This document shows positions 7,489 to 15,683 of a stretch of DNA of 51,770 nucleotides, one piece after another. Source of the DNA: JACDBE01 sp051002015 (lineage in GTDB: Bacteria; Actinomycetota; Acidimicrobiia; Spongiisociales; UBA5794); contig JBPCMS010000018.1 in the NCBI GenBank assembly GCA_051002015.1, positions 1-51,770 of the forward strand, given 5' to 3'. The position numbers and the translations under genes are program-made. Position 1 is the first letter of the stretch. Every line of letters begins with the position of its first letter. Under the pieces are notes generated by a model that was given only the letters and a program-made list of their open reading frames with translations, did no database searches and had not been told where the DNA came from.

Positions 7489-9765
7489 ATGGCCGGTTCG
7501 ATACTCGGTGCCGCGGTCAAGCGGGCGGAAGACCCGCGCTTCGTGCGGGGGCGAGGCACTTTCATCCCCAACCAGGTGGTCGAAGGGGCACTGTCCATGG
7601 TCCCGATCCGGTCCCAGATCGCCCACGGCCGCATCGTCTCCATCGACACCTCCTTCGCCCTGCCGATGCCGGGCGTGGTCGGGGTGTACACCGCCGTCGA
7701 CATAGACCTCCCGGTGAGCGCGCCCGGAGCGACCGGTGTACCCGGAGCCTTCGGACGCCCCCCGATCGCCATCGACACCGTCCGGTTCGCCGGCGAGATC
7801 GTTGCCCTGGTGGTGGCCGAGACCGAGCGCCAGGCGGTCGACGCCGCCTCGGCGGTGTACGTCGACATCGACCCGCTGCCGGTGATCACCGACCCGGTGG
7901 CGGCGCTGCAGCCCGATGCACCGCTCCTGTTCCCCGAGGCGGGGACCAACGTGTGCCTCAGCGGCGGGGACGAGCCCGATCCCGGGTTTTTCGACGGGTG
8001 CGAGGTGCGGGTGACGGCGAACATCGTCAACCAGCGGGTGGCGGCCGTTCCCCTGGAGACCGGCTCGGCGCTCGCCGTGCCCGACGGAGACCGGCTGCAC
8101 CTGTCGGTCGGCAGCCAAAACGTGTTCAGCCACCGCAACGCCATCTCCCGCGCCACCGGTTTCGACCGCGACCGGCTCCACGCCATGGTCCCCGACATGG
8201 GGGGCGGGTTCGGGGCCAAGTTCTACGTGTATCCCGAGCAGACGCTCACGGCCAAGCTGGCCATCGACCTGGGTCGCCCAGTGAGGTGGCACGAGTCACG
8301 CCGTGACAACCTGGTGGCGATGACCCAGGGTCGGGGCCAGCGGATCGAGGTCGAGCTGGGTGCCGATGCCAGTGGTCGGGTCCTGGCGATACGGATGCGG
8401 ATCCTGCAGGAGGCGGGCGCCTACCCCCTGTTCGGCGCCTACCTCCCCACGTGGACCCGGCTGATGGCGACCGGGGTCTACGCCATCGAGCGGCTGGAGG
8501 GCTCGTGGCAGAGCGTCGTCACCAACACCACCCCCATCCACGCCTACCGGGGAGCGGGTCGTCCCGAGGCCACCCACGCCATCGAGCGGGCGATGGACGT
8601 GCTCGCCGCCCAACTCGGCATCGACCCGGTGGAGCTGCGCCGCCGCAACTACCTCGATCCTGGGGTGTTCCCCTACACCACCCCGAGCGGCGCGGTGTAC
8701 GACTCGGGGGACTACCAGCGGAACCTCGACACGGCCTTGGACCTGGCCGGCTACGGCCGGCTCCGCACCGAGCAGAGCCGTCGCCGCGCCGATGGCGACC
8801 CGGTCCGGCTCGGGATCGGGGTCGCCACCTACGTCGAGATCACCGCAGGGGACGATCAGAAGGAGTGGGCGGGGGTCGAGGTCCACGACGACGGGTCGGC
8901 AACGGCCCGGGTGGGAACGTCCGGCCACGGGCAGGGCCACGAGACCGCCTTCGCCCAGCTCCTCTGCGGGCTCACCGGGATCCCCATGGAGCGGATCAGC
9001 GTCCTCCAGGCCGACTCGGACATCATCGCCCGCGGGTGGGGTACCGGAGCCTCACGGTCGCTCCAGCTCGGCGGCACCGCAGTGATGGAGGCGGGGGGCC
9101 AGGTCCTGGCCAAGGCGCGCCGGATCGTGGCCGACCACCTGGAGGCGGCGGTCGAGGACATCGTGGTCCTCCCCGACGAGCGGCTCGGCGTCTCCGGGGT
9201 GCCGGCCGCCGCCCTCACCTGGGCCGAGGTGGCCAGGATCGCCGCCGAGCTCCCCGACGACCCCGGGCTGGCCGCCGAGCTGATCCACGACCAGGGTCAC
9301 GCCACCTTCCCGTTCGGTACCCACGTCTCGGTGGTCGAGGTGGACACCGTCACCGGCACCGTGCGGCTGGTCCGCCACATCGCCGTGGACGACTGCGGCG
9401 TGGTGCTCAACCCGCTGCTGGTGGCCGGTCAGGTCCACGGCGGTTTCGCCCAGGGGGCGGGTCAGGCGCTGTGGGAGCAGGTGCTGTACGACGAGGACGG
9501 CAACCCGCTCACCGGGAGCCTGGTGTCGTACCTGATCCCGACGGCGGCTTCACTGCCCTTCGTGGAGCGGGGGGTGACGGTCACCCCGACCCCGTACAAC
9601 GCCCTCGGGGTGAAGGGGATCGGGGAGGCGGCCACCATCGGCTCCACCCCCGCCATCCACAACGCGGTGATCGACGCCCTCTCCGACCTGGGGATCACCC
9701 ACATCGACATGCCGCTCACCGGCCACCGGGTGTGGGAGGCGTTGCGCTCCGCCCGTCCGGGTTGA
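7489..9765 (+). CDS. Molybdopterin-binding large subunit, form II CoxL-like (xanthine dehydrogenase family), orphan
   Basis: 758 residues covering the aldehyde oxidase/xanthine dehydrogenase a/b hammerhead domain (about 10-130) and the two molybdopterin-binding domains. The active-site loop near residue 350 reads HAYRGAGRPEA, the form II (BMS-type) AYRGAGR motif rather than the AYxCSFR of true form I CO dehydrogenase. The moco-binding MGGGFGAKF and the catalytic Glu in GVKGIGEA (about residue 713) are intact. True CO oxidation is therefore unlikely, and the substrate is open (aromatic or heterocyclic hydroxylation, nicotinate-like compounds, aldehydes). No FAD (CoxM) or 2Fe-2S (CoxS) subunit gene adjoins it; the nearest such genes are 32 kb away. 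The start ATG at 7489 has no obvious ribosome site. Confidence 0.9.
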   Translation: MAGSILGAAVKRAEDPRFVRGRGTFIPNQVVEGALSMVPIRSQIAHGRIVSIDTSFALPMPGVVGVYTAVDIDLPVSAPGATGVPGAFGRPPIAIDTVRFAGEIVALVVAETERQAVDAASAVYVDIDPLPVITDPVAALQPDAPLLFPEAGTNVCLSGGDEPDPGFFDGCEVRVTANIVNQRVAAVPLETGSALAVPDGDRLHLSVGSQNVFSHRNAISRATGFDRDRLHAMVPDMGGGFGAKFYVYPEQTLTAKLAIDLGRPVRWHESRRDNLVAMTQGRGQRIEVELGADASGRVLAIRMRILQEAGAYPLFGAYLPTWTRLMATGVYAIERLEGSWQSVVTNTTPIHAYRGAGRPEATHAIERAMDVLAAQLGIDPVELRRRNYLDPGVFPYTTPSGAVYDSGDYQRNLDTALDLAGYGRLRTEQSRRRADGDPVRLGIGVATYVEITAGDDQKEWAGVEVHDDGSATARVGTSGHGQGHETAFAQLLCGLTGIPMERISVLQADSDIIARGWGTGASRSLQLGGTAVMEAGGQVLAKARRIVADHLEAAVEDIVVLPDERLGVSGVPAAALTWAEVARIAAELPDDPGLAAELIHDQGHATFPFGTHVSVVEVDTVTGTVRLVRHIAVDDCGVVLNPLLVAGQVHGGFAQGAGQALWEQVLYDEDGNPLTGSLVSYLIPTAASLPFVERGVTVTPTPYNALGVKGIGEAATIGSTPAIHNAVIDALSDLGITHIDMPLTGHRVWEALRSARPG

Positions 9766-9790
9766 CACCCGGTCGCCGAACGGTCGGCCG

Positions 9791-10648
9791 TCAGCGGTCC
9801 TGACCCTTGAGGAACGACTCGATCTCGTCGACCAGCTCCGCTTCGGCGTGGGGGTCGATGACGTCGATGCCGGTGTTGTGATCGCTCTCCAAACCTGCCA
9901 CGTACTCGGCCAGGTCACCCGAGGCCTCCATGGCGGCGGCGACCTCCCGCTCGAACTCGTCGGCCGTGGAACGCAGCGGGGTCATGTCCAGATCGAGCCC
10001 GAGGATCTCGGCGGTCTTCGACGCCAGGGCGAGCGACGCCTTGGGATTGGGGTTCGACGCCAGGTAGTGGGGTGCCGCCGCCCACAGGCTGATGGCAGGC
10101 AACCCGACCTCACGACATGCCTCCTGGAGCACGGCCAGGATCCCGGTGGGCCCCTCATAGGTGGAGTGGAGCAGTCGGTGGCGGTCGACCAGGGCAGGGT
10201 CGGTGGCCACCCCGATGACCGGGACCGGCCGGGTGTGGGCGACCTGACCGGCGAAGGCGCCGAGCAGCACCACCGCCTCGACGTCGAGCTCGGAGAGCAG
10301 CTGGGTGAGGTACCGGGCGTAGGTCCGCCACCGGAAGCTTGGCTCCTCGCCGAGCACCACGACGAGGTCCCGGTCCTCGGAGGGAACCTCGACCGCGTAG
10401 AAGCGGGTCATCGGCCAGGTCAGGCTCCTGGTGCCGCCGTCCTCGAGCACGGCGTGGGGGCGCCGCACCTGGAAGTCGTAGAACTCCTCGGGATCGATCA
10501 CGGCGAAGGGCTCGGTGACGCTCGACCAGGCGAGCAGGAACTCGGCGGCCCCGCTGGCGGCCTCACCGGCATCGTTCCACCCCTCGAACGAGATCACCGC
10601 CCTGGGTCGGCGCAGCACCGGCTTGGAGAATCGCCTGATGACATCCAT
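9791..10648 (-). CDS. PAC2-family protein
   Basis: 285 residues with the PAC2 pattern typical of actinobacteria: ISFEGWNDAGEAAS near the N-terminus, the internal LGEEPSFRWRTYA, and LLGAFAGQVAHTRPVPV followed by YEGPTGILAVL. The family is named for proteasome assembly chaperone 2, and actinobacterial members are conserved but poorly characterised. No proteasome genes lie in the window. The C-terminal 60 residues are acidic. It is convergent with the CoxL-like gene (25 bp between stops) and 30 bp from the end of the co-directional amidohydrolase upstream of it, so the two may be co-transcribed. Confidence 0.85.
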   Translation of the reverse strand: MDVIRRFSKPVLRRPRAVISFEGWNDAGEAASGAAEFLLAWSSVTEPFAVIDPEEFYDFQVRRPHAVLEDGGTRSLTWPMTRFYAVEVPSEDRDLVVVLGEEPSFRWRTYARYLTQLLSELDVEAVVLLGAFAGQVAHTRPVPVIGVATDPALVDRHRLLHSTYEGPTGILAVLQEACREVGLPAISLWAAAPHYLASNPNPKASLALASKTAEILGLDLDMTPLRSTADEFEREVAAAMEASGDLAEYVAGLESDHNTGIDVIDPHAEAELVDEIESFLKGQDR

Positions 10649-10677
10649 ACCCCACTCAGGCTACCCCCGCCCCGTGG

Positions 10678-11526
10678 TTAGCCGCCCGACAACCCGAGCA
10701 GGTCGGCGGCGTTGTCGTGGAGGATCCGCCTGGTGACGTCGTCGGCGATGCCGAGCGTCTCCCAGTCGCCCAGCCACTTCTGCGGGGTGATGAACGGAAA
10801 ATCCGATCCGAACAGGGTGCGGTGGCTGAGCTCGCCCGTGGCCGCCTCCAGCAGCGACGGCGGGAACAGGCGGGGCGACCATCCCGACAACTCCAGCCAG
10901 ATCGACGGCTTGTGCCGGGCGGTGGCGATCGCCTCGTCCTGCCATGGCCACGAGGGATGGGCGGCGATGATCCGCAGCTCGGGGATCCGGGCCGCCAGGG
11001 TGTCGAGCCGCATCGGGTTGGCGTAGCTGGTCTCGACCCCGGCGCCTCCGGGCATCCCGGACCCGATGGCGGTGTACCCGGTGTGGAACAGGCACACCAG
11101 CCCACGGTCGACGGCGCGGGCGAAGACGTCGTGGTGGCGGCCGTCGGCAGGGTCGAACCGCTGCACCGACGGGTGGAACTTGAGCCCGAGCATCCCCAGG
11201 TCGGCGGCGATGTCGACCGATTCGACCGCATCGGGCCGATGCGGATCGATCCCGCCGAACCCGATGAACACATCGGGGGCAACGGCGACCAGGTCGGCCA
11301 CCTGGGCGGCGGTGAACGGGGGGAGCCCGGTGGCGGTACCGGCGTCCCAGCCCAGCACCACCGCCCGCCCGTCGAGGCTGCGGTAGAGATCGGCCAGCTC
11401 CCCCGGCTCCATGACCTGCACCGGTCGACGGAAGATCTCGGCGGCGCGGTCGAGGTACGGGGCGAACGGCCCCTCCAGGTAAGCCCTCACCGGTGGGTGG
11501 CAGTGGAGGTCGATGAAGGTGGTCAC
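10678..11526 (-). CDS. Amidohydrolase family 2 (TIM-barrel metal hydrolase)
   Basis: 282 residues from a GTG at 11526. The N-terminal FIDLHCHPP gives the HxH metal motif. GLKFHPSVQRF, HTGY and IIAAHPSWPW provide further barrel His residues, and GSDFPF near the C-terminus is the terminal Asp motif. This order is that of Amidohydro_2 enzymes (decarboxylases or lactone hydrolases of the 2-amino-3-carboxymuconate-semialdehyde decarboxylase type). The substrate cannot be named. The open frame continues upstream to 11817, but that extension would overlap the divergent VOC gene and shows no family similarity, so GTG 11526 is preferred. Confidence 0.8.
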   Translation of the reverse strand: MTTFIDLHCHPPVRAYLEGPFAPYLDRAAEIFRRPVQVMEPGELADLYRSLDGRAVVLGWDAGTATGLPPFTAAQVADLVAVAPDVFIGFGGIDPHRPDAVESVDIAADLGMLGLKFHPSVQRFDPADGRHHDVFARAVDRGLVCLFHTGYTAIGSGMPGGAGVETSYANPMRLDTLAARIPELRIIAAHPSWPWQDEAIATARHKPSIWLELSGWSPRLFPPSLLEAATGELSHRTLFGSDFPFITPQKWLGDWETLGIADDVTRRILHDNAADLLGLSGG

Positions 11527-11634
11527 CGGGACCACGCTACCGGGGACGCGAGGCAGCCGGCTGTCGGTTGGATGTCGGCGTGATGATGCCGCTCGTCTGA
11601 GACAATCGGCGGTGACATCGCAGAGGAGGATCGC

Positions 11635-12027
11635 ATGCTCGGCTCGCACAGCTTCTGGGCGACGATCCCGGTGGCCGACATGGAGCGGGCGAAGGCCTTC
11701 TACCGGGATCGGCTCGGGCTCGACCCGGTGAAGGAGACCGACCAATGGGTCACCTACCGATCGGGCGACTCTGTGTTCCAGCTCTACCCGAGTGCCGGTG
11801 CGGGGAGCGCCGGGCACACCCTGGGAGGCTGGGTGGTCGACGACCTCGATGCCGCGGTTGCGGCGCTGCGGGCCGACGGGGTCGACTTCGAGGAGTACGA
11901 CCTCCCCGGGCTGCGGACCGTCGACGGGATCGCCACGCTGGGGGAGGTGGAGCGGGCCGCCTGGTTCCGGGACAGCGAGGGCAACATCCTGGCCGTGTCC
12001 GAGTTCCTCACCGATCCGCTGGGATGA
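11635..12027 (+). CDS. VOC-superfamily (glyoxalase/bleomycin resistance-like) protein
   Basis: 130 residues, a single pair of beta-alpha-beta-beta-beta modules. ATIPVADMERAKAFYRDRLGL is split over the first strand and helix; the second module begins GGWVVDDLDAAVAALRADGV and ends AAWFRDSEGNILAVSEF. The Glu of LAVSEF is in a usual metal-ligand position. No substrate can be inferred. AGAGGAGG stands 4-11 nt before the ATG. The last 20 bp overlap the 3' end of the convergent copA. Confidence 0.85.
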   Translation: MLGSHSFWATIPVADMERAKAFYRDRLGLDPVKETDQWVTYRSGDSVFQLYPSAGAGSAGHTLGGWVVDDLDAAVAALRADGVDFEEYDLPGLRTVDGIATLGEVERAAWFRDSEGNILAVSEFLTDPLG

Positions 12028-14254
12028 GCCGTCCGGGGGTGCCTTGCCGGGTTGATCGGGGGACGGGTCCGAAGCGGCGCAGCCGCAGCGAGTTGCCCAC
12101 CACGGACACGCTCGACAGGGCCATCGCCCCGGCGGCGATCATCGGATCGAGCAGCCCTGCCGCCGCCAGCGGGATGGCGGCGGCGTTGTAGGCGAAGGCC
12201 CAGAACAGGTTCTGGCGGATCGTCCGGAACGTCGCCCTGGCCAGCTCGATCCCGGTAGCCGCCAGCGCCGGGTCGCCCGACATCAGCACGATATCGCCGG
12301 ATTCGATGGCCACGTCGGTGCCGGTGCCGATGGCTATGCCGAGGTCGGCGCCGGCCAGCGCCGGGGCGTCGTTGATCCCGTCCCCGACGAAGGCGACGGT
12401 GCGCCCGACGGCTTGCAGCCGGGCGATCTCGGCCGCCTTTTCGCCCGGCATCGCCTCGGCCATGACGTCGCCGATCCCGACCTGGGCGGCGATCGCCTCG
12501 GCGGTACGTCGGTTGTCGCCGGTGACCAGGGCGGTGGCGATCCCGGCCCGACCGAGCCGGGCGACGGCCTCGGCCGACGAGGGCCGCACCGTATCGGCGA
12601 CCGCAAGCGCCCCGCGGGCCTCGCCGTCCCAACCCGCCAGGAAGGCGGTGTGCCCCCGAGCCTCGTAGCGGTCGACGGCTTCCGACAGCGCAGCCGGCAC
12701 CACCAGGCCCCTGTCGGCGAAGAGCTTGGCGTTGCCGACCACAACCGTGGTCCCCTCGATCCGGCCGATGACGCCCCGTCCGGGCAGGGTCTCGGTCTCG
12801 ACATCGGTGGTCAGCTCCACCGAGCGCTCCTCGGCGCCGAGCGCCACCGCCTTGCCGATGGGGTGCGAGCTGGCCGCCTCGACGCTCCCCACCCTGCGGA
12901 GGAACTCGTGCATGTCGTCGATCACCTCGAGGTCGGCCAGGGTCATGGCCCCCCTGGTCAGGGTCCCGGTCTTGTCGAAGACCACGGTGTCGATGTCGCG
13001 TGACCGCTCGAACACCTCGGCGTCCTTGAACAGCACCCCGAGCTCGGCACCGCGTCCCGACCCCACCATGATGGCGGTGGGGGTGGCCAGCCCAAGGGCG
13101 CAGGGGCAGGCGATGATGAGCACGGCGACGGCGTTGCGAACCGCCTCGCCGGTCTCCGCCCCTGCGATGAGCCACCCGGCGAGCACGGCAACGGCGATCC
13201 CGATCACCACCGGGACGAAGACGCCCGATACCCGGTCGGCGAGATCCTGGATGGGGGCCTTGGTGGCCTGGGCGTCCTCCACCATGCGGACGATCTGCGA
13301 CAGCATCGTGTTGGGGCCGACGCCGGTGACCTCGATCTCGAGCCGTCCCTCCTGATTGACCGTTGCGCCGTAGACGGTGTCGCCCGGCCGGTGCTCAACC
13401 GGGGCGGACTCGCCGGTGAGCATGCCCTCGTCGACGGATGAGATCCCGGCGACGATGCGGCCGTCGACCGGGATCTTCTCACCCGCCAGGACCACGATCC
13501 GGTCGCCGGGGACCAGGGTGACGGGATCGACCAGCACCAGGTTGCCGCCCCGTACCACCCGAGCCTGCTTGGCACCGAGCTCGAGCAGCCTGGTCACCGC
13601 CTCCGAGGCCCGCCCCTTGGCCCGCGCCTCCAGGAACCGGCCGGCCAGGATCAGCGTGATGATCACCCCGGCGGTCTCGAAGAACACATGGGTGCCGCTG
13701 AACATCGCCCACAGCGAGTAGCCGAAGGCGGCCAGGGTCCCCACGGAGATCAGCGTGTCCATCCCAGCCCCGCCGGCCCGCAGCCGGCGCCAGGCGTTGC
13801 GGTGGAACTGGGCACCGAACACGAACATCACGGGGATGGTGAGCATGAGCTGGACCCACTCCGACCAGCCGATGCCCGGTGGGGTCATGCCCTCCATCGC
13901 CCCCATCGGCCGGGGCCCGAACATCCCGAGCAGCATCACCGGGAGCGTGAGCAGGGCGGCGCCGATCAGGTTGCGGCGCTGCGCGCTGGCCTCCCCGGCG
14001 TGGCGCACCGAGGGTGCCACCCGCTCGTCACCGGGGGAGATGGCGTGGATGGTGTAGCCGATCCTGGCGACGGCCTGCTCGAGGGCGGCGACGTCGATGT
14101 CTTCGGCGGCCTTCACCCGCGCCTCTTGGGCGGGGAAGCTGACCACCGCCTGGTCCACGCCCGGCTGGCGGCCGAGGACGCGCTCGATCCTGACCGCACA
14201 CGAGGCGCAGGTCATCCCGGTGACATCGAAGGAGACGGACGAGGGGTCTGGCAT
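12008..14254 (-). CDS. copA: Copper-translocating P1B-type ATPase
   Basis: 748 residues. One N-terminal heavy-metal domain has GMTCASC (Cys16 and Cys19). Membrane spans lie before and after residue 100, followed by the actuator domain. The ion-binding CPC is near residue 384 (IIACPCALGLATPT), the phosphorylated Asp is in FDKTGTLT near 426, and GDGINDAPAL is near 622. CPC with downstream YN and MxxSS-type residues (AFAYNAAAIPLAA, MALSSVSVVGNS) is the copper-specific P1B-1 set. It pumps Cu+ out across the cytoplasmic membrane. It is the last gene of csoR-copZ-copA, 15 bp after copZ, and should be induced by copper through CsoR. Confidence 0.96.
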   Translation of the reverse strand: MPDPSSVSFDVTGMTCASCAVRIERVLGRQPGVDQAVVSFPAQEARVKAAEDIDVAALEQAVARIGYTIHAISPGDERVAPSVRHAGEASAQRRNLIGAALLTLPVMLLGMFGPRPMGAMEGMTPPGIGWSEWVQLMLTIPVMFVFGAQFHRNAWRRLRAGGAGMDTLISVGTLAAFGYSLWAMFSGTHVFFETAGVIITLILAGRFLEARAKGRASEAVTRLLELGAKQARVVRGGNLVLVDPVTLVPGDRIVVLAGEKIPVDGRIVAGISSVDEGMLTGESAPVEHRPGDTVYGATVNQEGRLEIEVTGVGPNTMLSQIVRMVEDAQATKAPIQDLADRVSGVFVPVVIGIAVAVLAGWLIAGAETGEAVRNAVAVLIIACPCALGLATPTAIMVGSGRGAELGVLFKDAEVFERSRDIDTVVFDKTGTLTRGAMTLADLEVIDDMHEFLRRVGSVEAASSHPIGKAVALGAEERSVELTTDVETETLPGRGVIGRIEGTTVVVGNAKLFADRGLVVPAALSEAVDRYEARGHTAFLAGWDGEARGALAVADTVRPSSAEAVARLGRAGIATALVTGDNRRTAEAIAAQVGIGDVMAEAMPGEKAAEIARLQAVGRTVAFVGDGINDAPALAGADLGIAIGTGTDVAIESGDIVLMSGDPALAATGIELARATFRTIRQNLFWAFAYNAAAIPLAAAGLLDPMIAAGAMALSSVSVVGNSLRLRRFGPVPRSTRQGTPGRLIPADR

Positions 14255-14269
14255 CGGATGGCTCGGCGC

Positions 14270-14479
14270 TCAGGTGGCGACGGCGTACCCCTGCGACTCG
14301 ATGGCGTCGACGATCGCCTGGAGATCGACGGCGGCCTGGTCGAAGACGACGTCGACGGTGCGTTCGTCGATGTGCACCTCGACCTCGTCGATCCCATCGA
14401 GGATGGACACGGCCCCCTCGATGGACATCTTGCAGTGGCCGCAGGAGATGTCGGGGACCGACAGGGTGTGCTCGGTCAT
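14270..14479 (-). CDS. copZ: Copper chaperone, heavy-metal-associated domain
   Basis: 69 residues forming one ferredoxin-like HMA domain. The metal-binding SCGHCK motif provides Cys13 and Cys16. GHC in place of GMTC is common in actinobacterial CopZ proteins. It should deliver Cu+ to CopA in the cytosol. Its ATG overlaps the TGA of csoR (ATGA), which suggests translational coupling, and it is followed at 15 bp by copA. Confidence 0.92.
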   Translation of the reverse strand: MTEHTLSVPDISCGHCKMSIEGAVSILDGIDEVEVHIDERTVDVVFDQAAVDLQAIVDAIESQGYAVAT

Positions 14480-14775
14480 GGTGTTGATTCCTCCGTGGTC
14501 GGCCCGGTCACGACCGGGGTGTAGCGCAGCGTCTCCATCAGCTCGTCGACGATGTCGGCCGAACGGCCCTCGGCGACGGCGGCGACGACGCAGGTCTCGA
14601 GATGGTTCTGCAGCAGCAGCCGGTTCGCCTTCTCCAGCGAACCCTGCACCGCCGAGATCTGTTTCATGATCTCGGGGCAGTAGCGCTCGTCGTCGACCAT
14701 GGCGATGACGGCGTCGACATGTCCGCGCACGGTCTTGAGCCGGCCCAGCAGCGCCTGCTTGTGATCCTGTTTCAT
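14476..14775 (-). CDS. csoR: Copper-sensing transcriptional repressor
   Basis: 99 residues from ATG 14775. The Cu+ ligands are Cys33 (YCPEI), His58 and Cys62 (NHLETC), with the same spacing as the Cys36/His61/Cys65 set of the mycobacterial protein. The N-terminal HKQALLGRLKTVRGHVDAV is the DUF156 signature. An in-frame ATG at 14793 would give six more residues, but it lies at the edge of the operator; a TACACT -10 element sits six bases before ATG 14775, so that start fits a leaderless mRNA. Apo-CsoR should bind the palindrome at 14793-14809 and release it on Cu+ binding. Confidence 0.93.
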   Translation of the reverse strand: MKQDHKQALLGRLKTVRGHVDAVIAMVDDERYCPEIMKQISAVQGSLEKANRLLLQNHLETCVVAAVAEGRSADIVDELMETLRYTPVVTGPTTEESTP

Positions 14776-14781
14776 ACCGAC

Positions 14782-14809
14782 AGTGTACCCCACCCCACCC
14801 GGGGTGGGG
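14782..14809 (-). promoter_or_regulatory. csoR promoter with CsoR operator
   Basis: A 17-bp palindrome at 14793-14809 (CCCCACCC, one central base, GGGTGGGG) resembles the GC-rich inverted repeats bound by CsoR. On the minus strand a -10-like TACACT follows at 14787-14782, six bases before the csoR ATG. The palindrome therefore covers about -18 to -34, where a bound repressor would block polymerase. No -35 consensus is clear. Confidence 0.7.
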
Positions 14810-14817
14810 AAACGCGC

Positions 14818-14865
14818 TTCTTAGGACCGGAACGCATCATCCATGATGCGTTCCGGTCCTAAGAA
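14818..14865. terminator. Perfect 23-bp palindrome; terminator-like, related to 4849-4898
   Basis: The arms 14818-14840 and 14843-14865 are exact inverted copies with a 2-nt centre (CC). It lies between the end of the PIG-L deacetylase gene (minus strand) and the csoR promoter, so it could end transcription of the deacetylase and insulate csoR. The outer CTTCTTAGGACC is shared with the palindrome at 4849-4898. A perfect 48-bp cruciform is unusually long for a simple terminator. Confidence 0.75.
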
Positions 14866-14875
14866 AACCGCTTCT

Positions 14876-15604
14876 TCAGAAGAGCATCAGCGGGTAGACC
14901 TCGAAGGTGGCGGCGTACTCGCAGCGGAGGCGTTCGCCACCGGCCCGGGCGAATGCGGCAAGGAACTCGGTGGGGTCCGGGTGATCCCTGAGCCCGGCCA
15001 GGTAGGTCTGGTGGGCCCGCAGCGAAGCGATCCCGAGCTCGAAGGTCTCGGTGGTGTCGACCCCGTGGCGTCCCTCGGGGGATGCGGCGGCCCACACCGC
15101 CCGCACCCCACCCCACGGCTCGAGGTCGCCGGGGAAGATCCAGCGGTTGCCGGCGTCGCGGGCGGCGTCGAGCACGGCCCGCCCGGTGGCGATGTGGTCC
15201 GCCTGGTTGAGCATCACCCCGCCGAAGGTCTCCCGGAAGTTGCCGGTGATGACGACCTCGGGGCGATGCCGGCGGATGGCGTTGGCGATGTCACGCCGCA
15301 GGGGGAGACCGTATTCGACGGTCCCGTCCGGGTGGCCGAGGAACTCCACGACGCTGACCCCGACGATGGCCGCGGCCCGACGCTCCTCCTCCTCCCGGAG
15401 CGGACCGGCCCGATCCGGGGTGAGCGAGTCGATCCCGGCCTCACCAGAGGTCACCAGGCAGTAGGCGATCTCCTTGCCCTGACCGGTCCAGCGGGCGATG
15501 GCGGCGGCGGCCCCGTACTCGATGTCGTCGGGGTGGGCGACGACGACGAGGGCCCGCTGCCAGTCCTCGGGCAGCGCTTCGAGGGGCGGTGGGGTGTCGG
15601 TCAC
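14876..15604 (-). CDS. PIG-L family zinc deacetylase
   Basis: 242 residues from a GTG at 15604. VVVAHPDDIEYG (His24, Asp26, Asp27) is the zinc-binding AHPDD motif, and the third ligand is in NQADHIATGRAVLDAARDA. The family removes N-acetyl groups from GlcNAc-containing substrates; in actinobacteria it includes MshB (mycothiol synthesis) and Mca. This protein is shorter than typical MshB, and no mycothiol genes adjoin it, so the substrate is open. AGGAGG lies 12 nt before the GTG and supports this start. It is divergent from the aminotransferase gene. Confidence 0.87.
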   Translation of the reverse strand: MTDTPPPLEALPEDWQRALVVVAHPDDIEYGAAAAIARWTGQGKEIAYCLVTSGEAGIDSLTPDRAGPLREEEERRAAAIVGVSVVEFLGHPDGTVEYGLPLRRDIANAIRRHRPEVVITGNFRETFGGVMLNQADHIATGRAVLDAARDAGNRWIFPGDLEPWGGVRAVWAAASPEGRHGVDTTETFELGIASLRAHQTYLAGLRDHPDPTEFLAAFARAGGERLRCEYAATFEVYPLMLF

Positions 15605-15683
15605 GATGCGGATCGTCCTCCTGCTCGGCCGGTGCCGCATTCTGGCCTCGGAAGGGCGCAGATGCGGCCGTAGAGTGCCTGCG

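Noticed and set aside
7489..9765. True aerobic CO dehydrogenase large subunit
   Set aside because: The AYxCSFR loop with the copper-binding Cys is absent; the loop is AYRGAGR.
11527..11817. Longer N-terminus for the amidohydrolase
   Set aside because: It overlaps the divergent VOC gene, and similarity to the family starts at the HxH segment just after GTG 11526.
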